A stretch of DNA of 42,537 bases, from contig CANJDH010000037.1 of the NCBI GenBank assembly GCA_947473125.1, positions 1 through 42,537 on the forward strand. Reading direction: 5' to 3'. The notes below the pieces were generated by a model. It was given only the letters and a program-made list of their open reading frames with translations. It made no database searches and was not told the DNA's origin. This document shows positions 33,392 through 42,139 of this stretch, in pieces (position 1 is the first letter of the stretch; each line of letters starts with the position of its first letter). A program made the position numbers and the translations under genes. Source of the stretch: Burkholderiales bacterium (GTDB lineage: Bacteria > Pseudomonadota > Gammaproteobacteria > Burkholderiales > JAEUOS01).

Positions 33392-34931
33392 ATGACGACG
33401 TCTTGCATTTTCATCAGCAGCGTGCAGAAGGAATTGGCCGATGAACGCCGTGCGCTCAAGGCGTTTATCGAAGGTGATGCATTGCTGCGCCGCTATTTCA
33501 CGGCATTCCTGTTCGAGGATTTGCCGGCTGCCGATGTGCGTGCCGATGCCGTCTATCTGGACCAGGTGGACCGCTGCACCGTCTATGTGGGCCTGTTCGG
33601 CAACGACTATGGCTTCGAAGACGCCAAGGGAGTGTCGCCCACCGAACATGAATTCGATCGCGCCGCACTGAAGGCCAAGCCCCGGCTGATTTTGTGTGAA
33701 AGGGGCGGATGACAAGGCGCGGCACCCGAAGATGCTGGCCCTGATTCGCCGCGCCGGCGATCAACTGATCCGGCGCAGGTTCGGCAGTGTGTCGGAACTG
33801 ACGGCTGCGCTGTATGCGAGCCTGGTCGAGCATCTGGAGCGCACCGGCTTGTTGCGGACCCGGCCGTTCGATGCATCCGCATGTCCGGGCGCGACGCTAG
33901 CCGATTTGTCTGACGACAAGATTCGCTGGTTTCTGGACCGGGCCCGGCGCGAGCGTCAATTCACTCTGGCCCGAAACACCGCTCTGCCGGCAGTGCTTGC
34001 CCATCTGGATTTGATTGACGGCGCCGTGCCGACGTACGCCGCGGTATTGTTGTTCGGCACGGCACCGCAGCGTTTCCTGATCACCTCGGAAGTAAAGTGC
34101 ATGCACTTTCACGGCACCGAGGTTCGCAAACCGATTCCGTCGTATCAAATCTACAAGGGCACGGTGTTCGAGCTGGTGGATCAGGCACTCGATTTCGTGC
34201 TTTCCAAAATCGTGCGGGCTGTCGGTACCCGTTCGCAGGGTGCGCAGGCGCCGGAGGAATATGAGCTTCCCCGCGCGGCGATTGCCGAGTCGATTGTCAA
34301 CGCGGTGGCCCACCGTGACTATGCGAGCAACGCCAGCGTTCAGGTGATGCTGTTCGCAGACCGGCTGGAGATCTGGAACCCCGGCGAACTGCCGCCGCCG
34401 TTGACCATGCAGCGTTTGCGCGAGGCCCATCCATCGATCCCGCGTAACCCGCTGTTGGCCGATCCGCTGTTTCTTGCGCGTTACATCGAAAAGGCCGGGA
34501 CCGGAACCATGGACATGATCGCGCAATTGCGCGAGGCGGGGCTGCCCGAACCGGAATTTCGCCAGACCGGCGGCATGTTCGTTCAGGTCTTGTGGCGGGA
34601 CTGGTTAACCGCGGATGCGCTAGCCGCCATGGGGCTCAATGAGAGGCAATTGGCCGCCATGCAGGCGGTGCGCCAGCAGCGCCGCCTGACCAATGCGGAG
34701 TATCAACGGCTTACCGGGGCCAGCCGGCCGACAGCCAAGCGCGATCTCGAAGATCTGGTGAGTCTCGGATTGCTGGTGCCGGGCGGAGCCGGTCGGGGTG
34801 CCTTCTACGCGGTTCCCGCCAAACGGGTCGGAAACGGCTCAAATGGTTCATCCGAAAATGGCTCGGGAAATGGCTCGGAAACGGCTCAAATGGCTCAACG
34901 CAGCAGCAAGACCCGACGCAAGAAGACATGA
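33392..34931 (+). pseudogene. DUF4062/ATP-binding/winged-helix protein split by a frameshift
   Basis: The first reading frame (33392-33712) encodes a DUF4062 domain (CIFISSVQKELADERRALKA ... GVSPTEHEFDRAALKAKPRL). At about 33690-33697 one extra base ends it. The continuation (KGADDKARHPKML...) is in the +1 frame from GTG 33696 to 34931. This second part (411 codons) carries an ATP-binding domain of the AlbA_2-linked HATPase_c_4 type (AAIAESIVNAVAHRDY, ARYIEKAGTGTMDMI), a winged helix (LTNAEYQRLTGASRPTAKRD) and a Gly/Asn/Ser-rich tail. Intact it would be about 512 residues. It is either a recent pseudogene, an assembly error, or a coupled gene pair. DUF4062 occurs at the N-terminus of signalling or defence-type NTPases. 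Confidence 0.78.
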
Positions 34932-35407
34932 GCGCCACCACCGACCGCCTGATCTCGCCGCAGCGCCTGGTGAACTACCGCGGCAATTGGTATGTGGACG
35001 CCTGGTGCCACCTGCGCCGCGGCCTGCGCAGCTTTTCGGTCGATGCCATCCGCAAACTCGACCTGCTGCCCGCCCGCGCCCGCAGCGTGGCCGAGGCGGA
35101 GCTGAAGGACTATTTCGAAACCAGCTACGGCATCTTCTCCGGCCGCGCCACCCGCACGGCCAAGCTGCGCTTCACCCCCAGCCGCGCCCGCTGGGTCGCC
35201 AACGAAACCTGGCACCCGCAACAAAAAGGCGCCTTCGAAGCCGACGGCAGATACCTGCTCACCTTTCCGTATCACCACGACACCGAGCTGGTGATGGACA
35301 TCTTGCGGCACGGGGCGGATGTGGAGGTGGTGGCGCCGGCGGCGTTGCGCACGGCGGTGAAAGGCGCGCTGGAGCGGGCGTTGGGGGCGTATCGGGTGGG
35401 GCGGTGA
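34928..35407 (+). pseudogene. WYL-domain C-terminal fragment (second copy)
   Basis: This 159-codon open frame starts at an ATG overlapping the stop of the DUF4062 gene. It contains only the WYL ligand domain and C-terminal extension of the regulator family: DRLISPQRLVNYRGNWYVDA, WCHLRRGLRSFSVDAIRKL, then AVKGALERALGAYRVGR. It matches exactly the part deleted from the 32462 copy plus the flanks. No DNA-binding domain is encoded, so it is best viewed as the displaced 3' half of a split gene. It could be expressed by coupling as a stand-alone ligand domain. Confidence 0.78.
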
Positions 35408-35480
35408 AGGGGAAATTGGATGGGGTTTGTGGCTGGAGAGTGGCTGTGGGAGCGGGTCTACGTGGCATGTGTCGCTGGGA
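34938..35480. repeat. Right, longer copy of the WYL 3' end and flank
   Basis: Contains both segments shared with 33051-33210 and the intervening 395 bp missing there. The two copies flank the DUF4062 gene in direct orientation. Confidence 0.85.
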
Positions 35481-35570
35481 GGTGTTGGCTTTTGGGGGCG
35501 ACAAGAAGGCGGCTTAGCGCTGCACATATATGCCGTATGCGTGCTGCATACAAAAATTCGGGCCGCACAA

Positions 35571-35600
35571 AGCAAAAGGCCCGAAATTTCTAGCGGGCCT
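35571..35600 (-). terminator. Rho-independent terminator downstream of the tRNA-Glu fragment
   Basis: AGGCCCG (35577-35583) and CGGGCCT (35594-35600) form a 7-bp stem. On the minus strand the hairpin is followed by TTTTGCTTTG. It lies 16 bp past the CCA end of the tRNA fragment and was presumably the original tRNA-Glu terminator. Confidence 0.75.
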
Positions 35601-35615
35601 CTGCATTTTCTTCTG

Positions 35616-35653
35616 TGGCGTCCCCACGGGGATTCGAACCCCGGTACTCACCG
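35616..35653 (-). tRNA. 3' fragment of a tRNA-Glu gene (attachment-site scar)
   Basis: Read on the minus strand this is the 3' end of a tRNA-Glu. It has a T arm with GGGGTTCGAATCCCC, the 3' half of the acceptor stem GGGGACG as in bacterial tRNA-Glu (5' partner GTCCCC), and an encoded CCA (35618-35616). The D arm, the TTC anticodon loop and the 5' acceptor strand are absent; upstream sequence is unrelated. A tRNA 3' piece followed by its terminator is the classical footprint of site-specific integration. It is partial, so it is not expected to give a functional tRNA. Confidence 0.8.
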
Positions 35654-35715
35654 GTGCGCGCCTCCGCCGGGGGCGGGCGCGCAAAAACGCGGCGCCCCCG
35701 TCGCGGTCCGATGCG

Positions 35716-36693
35716 TTACTTCCGATAGCTGTCTATCACCGCCTTGCCTTCCGGCCCCGCCTTTTTGAGCCAGTCGGTGAGAATGATCGCTCCCAACTGC
35801 TGAAAGTCGGTCGCGAGTTTGGGCGAGGGCGCGAGCACCTTCATGCCGTTCGCAGTCAGGGTTTTCTTGAAACCTTCGTTCTTTTCCTCGGAGGCCTTCC
35901 ATCCGCGCTTTTCGGCCACCTCGGACATTTTCAGCAGCGCGTCCTGGGTCGGCTTGTCCAGGCTGTTGAAGGCGGACTTACTGACGATCACCGCGGTCTT
36001 GGGAAGCAGGATCTGCATGTCGTACCAGCGGTTGAGTTGCTCGTAGGTCTTGGTATCGACGCCGGTTGCGCTCGATGACATGTAGGAATCGACCATGCCG
36101 GTGGCGAGCGCCTGCGTGAGTTCCGCCTGCTGGATGGTCACCGGCTGTCCGCCGAACAGGTCAGCCATCTTGGCCGTTGTGGGGCTGTAGGCGCGCCATT
36201 TCAGGCCCTTCATGTCGGCAACCGACGCGATTTCCCGCTTGGTGTAGATGCCATGGGGCGGCCAGGCTACAGAGAACAGAAGCTGCATGCCCTGCTCGTT
36301 GAGCTTTTTTTCCAGCAGGGGTTTCTGGATCTGGTAAAGGCGAAAGGCTTCCCTGTAGCCCCGGGCCAGATAGGGGAGGCCTTCCAGACCGTAGATCGGC
36401 CATTCATTCTCATAGGCGAGAAAAAGAACTTCCCCGATCTGCACCTGCCCTCCCTGGACCGCCCGCTTGATTTCCGTTGCCTTGAACAGTGAGGCATTGG
36501 CGTGGACCGAGATCTTGAGCTTTCCCCCGCTTGCCTTGTCGACGTCCTGGACGAACTGGATGATGTTCTCGGTCACGAAATTGGACGTCGGATAAGCGGT
36601 AGGCAAGTCCCACTTGGTCTGGGCCTGGCAGATCAGGGCGGTCCCCATGAGCAGCGAGGCGCATGCAAAGCGTGTCAACAAGCTTGGTTTCAT
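35716..36693 (-). CDS. DctP-type TRAP transporter solute receptor
   Basis: This 325-residue periplasmic receptor is of the TRAP DctP family. The signal peptide runs to about residue 24 (CASLLMGTALICQAQ). The mature protein has KWDLPTAYPTSNFVTENI, ALATGMVDSYMSS and KTAVIVSKSAFNSL in family order. GGAGA precedes ATG 36693 by 7 nt. No DctQ or DctM membrane gene is next to it, so it is an orphan or serves a distant transporter. It is the last gene of the leftward operon with the Lrp regulator and hydantoinase genes. The ligand is probably an organic or amino acid. Confidence 0.9.
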   Translation of the reverse strand: MKPSLLTRFACASLLMGTALICQAQTKWDLPTAYPTSNFVTENIIQFVQDVDKASGGKLKISVHANASLFKATEIKRAVQGGQVQIGEVLFLAYENEWPIYGLEGLPYLARGYREAFRLYQIQKPLLEKKLNEQGMQLLFSVAWPPHGIYTKREIASVADMKGLKWRAYSPTTAKMADLFGGQPVTIQQAELTQALATGMVDSYMSSSATGVDTKTYEQLNRWYDMQILLPKTAVIVSKSAFNSLDKPTQDALLKMSEVAEKRGWKASEEKNEGFKKTLTANGMKVLAPSPKLATDFQQLGAIILTDWLKKAGPEGKAVIDSYRK

Positions 36694-36786
36694 TGAAGTC
36701 TCCAGTACGGTGGGTAAAGCCGGCGATCGGCGTGGGTGGGGGCAAGCTGGTTTCAACACGGGCAATTGTCTTTGGCGCCGGATGAT

Positions 36787-37278
36787 TCATTCATTCGCGT
36801 CCCGCACCAGCGCCAAAGGCAGGGCGGTAGTCCTGGTGACCTCGCGCAGGGCAAAACTCGAGCGCAGCCTCGCGACCCCGGGGATCTGGCTCAGGTGGTT
36901 GCGCAGGAACGCCTCGAAAGCGTCCAGGTCGGCCGATACGACGTGCAACATGTAGTCCCAATCCCCGGTCAGGACATAGGCCTCGATCACCTCCGGAAGC
37001 TTCTTCACTTCCGTCTCGAATTTTGTCAGCGCGGGCATCGCCGCGCTGTGCAGTTCCACCGAGATGAAGGCGTTCACGCCCAAGCCGATCGCGCGCCTGT
37101 TCAGGATGGTCGCGTAGCCCTCGATGACGCCGGCGGCCTCCAGCTCCTTGACGCGGCGCAGGCAGGGGGCCGGAGACAATCCGACGCTAGCCGCGAGTTC
37201 CACGTTGCTGATGCGTGCGCTCCTCTGCAGCGCGTTCAGGATAGCCTTGTCGAACTTGTCGAATTTCTGTGGCTGCAT
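36787..37278 (-). CDS. Lrp/AsnC-family regulator
   Basis: This 163-residue protein has an N-terminal winged HTH (FDKAILNALQRSARISNVEL, then SVGLSPAPCLRRVKELEAAG) and a C-terminal RAM ligand-binding domain (VIEAYVLTGDWDYMLHV). ATG 37278 follows a GGGG-rich ribosome site. It sits 31 bp after hydantoinase B, inside the operon. This position suggests that it senses the operon's substrate or product. The CGCAATATT-like half-sites in the operon promoter are the natural binding candidates. Such regulators commonly respond to amino acids. Confidence 0.92.
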   Translation of the reverse strand: MQPQKFDKFDKAILNALQRSARISNVELAASVGLSPAPCLRRVKELEAAGVIEGYATILNRRAIGLGVNAFISVELHSAAMPALTKFETEVKKLPEVIEAYVLTGDWDYMLHVVSADLDAFEAFLRNHLSQIPGVARLRSSFALREVTRTTALPLALVRDANE

Positions 37279-37309
37279 TGTTCCCGCCCCTAGCTTCGCC
37301 TCAACGAGG

Positions 37310-39064
37310 TCATTCGTGCTGCGCCGCGACTGCCTTGCCTGCGGCCCGCGCCGCATCCACCGTGTCGGAATCTGCATCCGCCAGGACGTCCATTCCGTAG
37401 TACTCGCGCGCGGCCTGGCGCGAAACATAGCCCTGGGCTACATCCCTGGCCACCGAGGCGCGGTCGCGCTCGAGGGGGTTGCCATAGCCAGCGCCGCCGG
37501 GCAGGCTCAGCATCATCCTGTCGCCGGCCTTGATCACCATCTTGCCCTTGGCAACGGCCGGTGCGCCCGAGGCGAGCGCAACGGAGCCGCACTGGCCGTC
37601 GAGGCCGCCAAAGCGCCCCAGTGCCGGATGGTCGATTCGATCAAACATCGAATGATTGCTGATTGCGTTGCCTTCGGAGCCGCCGATTTCGATCATCTGG
37701 CCCAGGCCGCCGCGAAACTTTCCCGGTCCCCCGGAGTCCTCGCGAAGCTCCTTGCGCCAGAAGATGATGGGAGCGATCGATTCGACCACCTCCACCGATT
37801 GCGTGGTGACGCCAGACGGAAAGGCCGTGGCCGACAGGCCGTCCTTCATCGCGCGCGCGCCCATGCCACCGCTGTTGAAGTGATACACCATGAAGTCAGG
37901 CGGCAATTTCCCCGAATACTCCTCGAGGCCTTCCTGCAGCACGCTGGTGCCTCCGCGCAGCAGCGGGTTCCATATGGTCCCTGAACCCTCCGCGAGCACG
38001 CGATCCGGTACGACCTCCTCAAGGCAGGCCATCACCATGTCGGGAACCATGTGGCCGATGATGTGCCGGGCCGCGACCGGCCCGGGTCTCTTGACATTGA
38101 GAATGCAGCCTTCCGGCGCGCTCACGGTGAACGGGCGAAGCGATCCGGAGTTGTTGGGGCAGTCCGGCGCCAGCAGGCACTTGAGTGTGTAGACGGTATA
38201 GGCGGTGGTGTAGTTGAGCACGACATTGATGCCGAATTTGCTCGGTCCCGATGTTCCGTCGTAGTCGACGTGAACGCCCATGTCGTGCACCTTCAGGCTG
38301 GCCTCGAGACGCACCGGAAAGTCGTAGCCGTCGCGTGTCCTCGCCTGCGTCCAGGTGCCGCGCGGCAGCGTCGATAATGCGTCCATCGAGGCGCGGTAGG
38401 ACGTGCGGTCGATGTAGTCCGCCAGATCCTGGAACGACGCGAGGTTGAATTCGGCGGCCATGCGCGCCAGTCGCCGCGCGCCGTCCTCGTTGCATGTCAG
38501 GAGGGACGTCAGGTCGCCCACGACCTGCAGGGGTTCGCGGACGTTCTCGCGGATGATCTCGAGCAGGAGTTCGTTGACTTGTCCGCGGCGCGCGAAGCGC
38601 GCGATCGGGATGAACAGCCCCTCCTCGAATACTTCGCGCCCCTCGGGGCCCAGGCCGCGCCCGCCGATGTCCACCACGTGCGCCGTGGAGACTACGTAGG
38701 CCGCCAGCTTTGCGCCCACGAATACCGGCGTCATGACCGTGAAGTCGTGCAAATGCCCGCACGATACCCATGGATCGTTGGTGATGAAGGCGTCACCCTC
38801 TTCGGTCACGTTGGCCGGAAACTTCTGGATGATGCAGTGGGCGGCCGTCATCATCGAGTTGACGTGCCCGGGCGTTCCGGTGACGGCCTGCGCCATCATC
38901 CGCCCGTCAAGGTCGAACACGCCGACGGAAACGTCGCCCGCCTCGCGCACGGTGGTGCTGAAGGCGGTCCGTATCAGTGTCTGCGCCTGCTCTTCGACGA
39001 CCGCCAGCAGGCGGTTCCACATCAGTTGCTGGTTGATCTGGCTCAGTGACTTGGCGTCATTCAT
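37310..39064 (-). CDS. hyuB: Hydantoinase B/oxoprolinase-family protein
   Basis: This 584-residue HyuB-type subunit works with the HyuA-type protein encoded upstream in ATP-dependent hydrolysis of hydantoins, 5-oxoproline-like lactams, or carboxylation of ketones. Family segments QTLIRTAFSTTVREAGDVSV, GTPGHVNSMM and ITNDPWVSCGHLHDF are clear, as is SGGPGKFRGGLGQ late in the protein. Start 39064 overlaps the hyuA stop by 4 bp (ATGA). The C-terminal 40 residues are Ala/Asp-rich. Which reaction it serves cannot be told from sequence. Confidence 0.9.
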   Translation of the reverse strand: MNDAKSLSQINQQLMWNRLLAVVEEQAQTLIRTAFSTTVREAGDVSVGVFDLDGRMMAQAVTGTPGHVNSMMTAAHCIIQKFPANVTEEGDAFITNDPWVSCGHLHDFTVMTPVFVGAKLAAYVVSTAHVVDIGGRGLGPEGREVFEEGLFIPIARFARRGQVNELLLEIIRENVREPLQVVGDLTSLLTCNEDGARRLARMAAEFNLASFQDLADYIDRTSYRASMDALSTLPRGTWTQARTRDGYDFPVRLEASLKVHDMGVHVDYDGTSGPSKFGINVVLNYTTAYTVYTLKCLLAPDCPNNSGSLRPFTVSAPEGCILNVKRPGPVAARHIIGHMVPDMVMACLEEVVPDRVLAEGSGTIWNPLLRGGTSVLQEGLEEYSGKLPPDFMVYHFNSGGMGARAMKDGLSATAFPSGVTTQSVEVVESIAPIIFWRKELREDSGGPGKFRGGLGQMIEIGGSEGNAISNHSMFDRIDHPALGRFGGLDGQCGSVALASGAPAVAKGKMVIKAGDRMMLSLPGGAGYGNPLERDRASVARDVAQGYVSRQAAREYYGMDVLADADSDTVDAARAAGKAVAAQHE

Positions 39065-41169
39065 AACCGGTTCTCCGCAGATTGCTTCATGGTGCAAACC
39101 AGAAACCCGAAATCGTCGACCGTGGCGACGAACCTGCTGGTGATGACCGATGTCGTTTCATCCTCCTCGATCAGCGCCGGTCCTTCTATCCTGGCGCCGG
39201 GCGCAAGGCCGGCGCGCGCAAAGACCGCGGCCGAAACGTGGCGCGCGCTCGTCGCATCGAACAGATTGCGGTGACCCACGGGGTCGGGAGCGTAGGTCTG
39301 TTCAGTCCTGCACGCCGGAACCTTCAGGAACTCGGTTTGACGCGGCGCGCTGACGGAGAGCGAGATGCCGAGCAACTCGCATCCAAGCCCCGGAATCAGT
39401 CGGCCGTAGAGCCGTTCATACTCGCGCTCGAATTCAATCTGCAGCAGCCGGGCGTCGTCTTCGCCGTAGGTGCGCACCGGAATCGCGATCGGCACCTGGT
39501 GGCCCTGGCCGATATAGCGGATGAATGCCATTCTCCGTTCCATCACCTGGGCCGAATCGCCGGCCTTCAGGACCACCGTCATCGCCCGGTCCCGGATCCT
39601 GTCGATCGCATTGTTCAGGGGCGCGGCGGTGAATTCCGCCAACTTCATGTAGACGCTGGCGGAAATTTCAAATGCGACCGGGGCAAGGAGGAAGCCGACC
39701 GCTGATCCGACGCCCGCGCTGCCGGGAATGACCACCCTGGTGATGCCCAGCTTTTCCGCGACACGAAGCGCGTGCAGGGGCGCCGCGCCCCCGAACGCGA
39801 TCATCGTGTGCCTCGCGACATCCTTGCCGCTCTCGATGCCGTGCACCCGTGCCGCGCTCGACATGTTCTCGTCGACGATTTCGTTGATGGCGAATGCCGC
39901 AAGGTCGATCGAGAGCTCGCTGGGCCGGGCGACCTTCGTTTCGATCGCGTCGCGGGCCGCGGATGCGTCGAGCGGCAGGCGGCCACCTGCGAATCGATCC
40001 GGGTCGATCTTTCCCAATACCAGGTCCGCGTCGGTCACCGTGGGCATGTCGCCACCGAGGCCGTAGCAGGCCGGCCCCGGCTCGGACGATGCGCTCTGGG
40101 GTCCGACCTGTATGTTGCCCAGCGCGTTGACATGGGCGATCGACCCGCCCCCGGCGCCGATCTCGACCATTTCTATGACCGGAATGGAAAGTGGGAGCCC
40201 GCTTCCCTTCTTGAAGCGATATATCCGCGCGACCTCGAATGAACGGGCGGATTGCGGCAGGTAGTTCTCGATGAAGCAGATCTTGGCGGTGGTGCCGCCC
40301 ATGTCGAAGCTCAGCACTTCTCCAAGGCCGAGTTGTTCCGCGATGCGCGCCGAGAATATCGCCCCGCCGGCCGGGCCCGACTCGACTAGCCGCACCGGAA
40401 AGTCGCGCGCGGTATTGATGGTCGTAACACCGCCGCCGGACAGCATCAGGAACATCGGGCACTTGAATCCGGCGTCGTCCAGCCTGACGGAAAGGCGCTC
40501 CAGGTAGCTGCTCATCAAGGGCTGCACGTAGGCATTGGCACAGGCCGTCGAAAAACGTTGGTACTCGCGCATCTCGGGTGAGACTTCGGAAGAAAGCGTC
40601 ACCCGCACGTCCGGCAGCAGGCGCGACAGCACCTGCCTGATCCGTACCTCGTGAGCGGAGTTGATGTAGCTGCTGATCAACCCCACGGCGACGCTTTGGA
40701 CCGCGAGGCGTTCGAGCTCCAGCGCGATGGCCTCGACTTCGCCTTCATCGAGCTGAACCAGAATGTTTCCCTTGGCGTCTATCCTTTCGTTGACGGTGAA
40801 GCGAAGGTCGCGCGGCACCAGCGGCGGCGGCAGGTCTATGTTCAGATCGTATTGCTCGTAGCGGCTCTCCGTGCCCATTTCCAGGGTGTCGCGAAAGCCC
40901 TTGGTGGTGATCAACGCGGTCTTGGCGCCACGTCGCTCGATCAGTGAGTTGGTGGCGAGCGTCGTGCCGTGGACCAGGATTTCAACATCCCCCGGCAGGC
41001 ATGCTGCGCTGGCAAGTATCGACGCGACGCCGGCCATGAAACCGGTCTCGGGATCCTTGCTGGTGGTCAGCACCTTGGTGCTGAACTTGTTGCCGCCGAC
41101 GTGGAGCACCAGGTCCGTGAAGGTCCCTCCGATGTCGACGCTCAGCCGGGCTTTGGCCCTCAGTTCCAT
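39061..41169 (-). CDS. hyuA: Hydantoinase A/oxoprolinase-family protein
   Basis: This 702-residue HyuA-type subunit has an actin-like ATPase fold. The first phosphate motif is DIGGTFTD (residues 12-19), VHGTTLATNSLIER follows, the second phosphate motif is SFDMGGTTAK, and GAGGGSIA is also present. It couples ATP hydrolysis to ring opening by HyuB. The 10-bp overlap with the dehydratase gene upstream and 4-bp overlap with hyuB show a tightly coupled operon. Length and motifs are complete. Confidence 0.92.
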   Translation of the reverse strand: MELRAKARLSVDIGGTFTDLVLHVGGNKFSTKVLTTSKDPETGFMAGVASILASAACLPGDVEILVHGTTLATNSLIERRGAKTALITTKGFRDTLEMGTESRYEQYDLNIDLPPPLVPRDLRFTVNERIDAKGNILVQLDEGEVEAIALELERLAVQSVAVGLISSYINSAHEVRIRQVLSRLLPDVRVTLSSEVSPEMREYQRFSTACANAYVQPLMSSYLERLSVRLDDAGFKCPMFLMLSGGGVTTINTARDFPVRLVESGPAGGAIFSARIAEQLGLGEVLSFDMGGTTAKICFIENYLPQSARSFEVARIYRFKKGSGLPLSIPVIEMVEIGAGGGSIAHVNALGNIQVGPQSASSEPGPACYGLGGDMPTVTDADLVLGKIDPDRFAGGRLPLDASAARDAIETKVARPSELSIDLAAFAINEIVDENMSSAARVHGIESGKDVARHTMIAFGGAAPLHALRVAEKLGITRVVIPGSAGVGSAVGFLLAPVAFEISASVYMKLAEFTAAPLNNAIDRIRDRAMTVVLKAGDSAQVMERRMAFIRYIGQGHQVPIAIPVRTYGEDDARLLQIEFEREYERLYGRLIPGLGCELLGISLSVSAPRQTEFLKVPACRTEQTYAPDPVGHRNLFDATSARHVSAAVFARAGLAPGARIEGPALIEEDETTSVITSRFVATVDDFGFLVCTMKQSAENRL

Positions 41170-42122
41170 TTGAGTCCGCGAAGCTGTTCAAGCTTGAGAT
41201 TGCCCCCGCTGAGGACGCATACGACCTTCTTGCCGGGAGGGATGGCGATACGCCCGGTCATCAAGGCGCACACGGTCGCGGCGGCGGCGCCCTCGGTGAC
41301 GAGCTTGCAGCGTTCCATCAACCAGATGATGGTGTCGAAGATCTCCGTGTCGTCGACCAGGACGATGTCGTCGACGAACTGCTTCGCCACCGCCAGGTTG
41401 TATTCGCCCACCTGCCTCACCACGAGGCCGTCGACCACGGAAGTGACGCTGGGCAGGGTGATGCGCCTGCCCTCGGAAATCGACCGCTTCATCGCCGGTG
41501 CGCCGGTGGACTCGACGCCGATCACCTTGACCGAGGGCTTGACAGCCTTGAGCGCCATCGCGACACCGGAAATCAATCCGCCGCCGCCAATCGGAACAAT
41601 CACATAGTCGACGTCGGGCACGTCCTCGATGATTTCCAGTCCGACCGTGCCTTGCCCCGCAACCAGGCGCGGGTTGTCGAATGGATGAATGTAGGTCAGC
41701 CCTCGCTCGGCCTGGATTTCAAGAGACTTGGCATAGGCGTCATCCCAGATCTCACCGTGCTGTACCACGGTGGCCCCGTAGCCGCGTGTCGCGTTGACCT
41801 TGGCCTGGGGGGCATTCATGGACATCACCACCGTGGCGGGAATTCCATGCACCCGTGCGGCGTAGGCCACGCCTTGCGCGTGGTTCCCTGCAGATGAGCA
41901 AATGATGCCCTTGGCCTTGTCGTCCGCGCTCATGTGCGCAAGCACGTTCAGCGGCCCGCGTATTTTGTATGAGCCCGTCTTCTGAAAGAGTTCGGCCTTG
42001 AGCAATACCTTGGCGCCGGTCATCTCGGACAAGGTCTCGCTCTCCAGGATGGGGGTGCGGTGAATATGCTTCTCCGCAACCGCGCGTGCGGCAACGAAGT
42101 CTTCTTTTCGCAATGGAATCAT
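41160..42122 (-). CDS. PLP-dependent threonine/serine dehydratase family protein
   Basis: This 320-residue fold-type II PLP enzyme is of the catabolic threonine dehydratase / serine racemase / hydroxyaspartate ammonia-lyase group. The PLP Lys is Lys53 in KTGSYKIRGP, SSAGNHAQG contacts the substrate carboxylate, and the glycine loop GGGGLISG holds the phosphate. No regulatory ACT domain is present, as in the catabolic and racemase branches. ATG 42122 is chosen because the upstream sequence is AT-rich promoter DNA. It is the first gene of the operon with hyuA, hyuB, the Lrp regulator and the DctP receptor. Deamination of a hydroxyamino acid released by the hydantoinase is one possible role. Confidence 0.88.
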   Translation of the reverse strand: MIPLRKEDFVAARAVAEKHIHRTPILESETLSEMTGAKVLLKAELFQKTGSYKIRGPLNVLAHMSADDKAKGIICSSAGNHAQGVAYAARVHGIPATVVMSMNAPQAKVNATRGYGATVVQHGEIWDDAYAKSLEIQAERGLTYIHPFDNPRLVAGQGTVGLEIIEDVPDVDYVIVPIGGGGLISGVAMALKAVKPSVKVIGVESTGAPAMKRSISEGRRITLPSVTSVVDGLVVRQVGEYNLAVAKQFVDDIVLVDDTEIFDTIIWLMERCKLVTEGAAAATVCALMTGRIAIPPGKKVVCVLSGGNLKLEQLRGLKWN

Positions 42123-42139
42123 ATTTTTGTAATTCAATT

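Noticed and set aside
28440-35660. Insertion sequence or transposase as the cause of the rearrangements
   Set aside because: No transposase, integrase or IS-type terminal inverted repeats were found in this interval; the repeats seen are gene-containing direct repeats.
35530-36078. Open frame beginning with a GVPTGIRTPV-type peptide
   Set aside because: This peptide comes from reading the complement of a tRNA-Glu 3' end and is a familiar annotation artefact; the rest runs antisense to the DctP gene.
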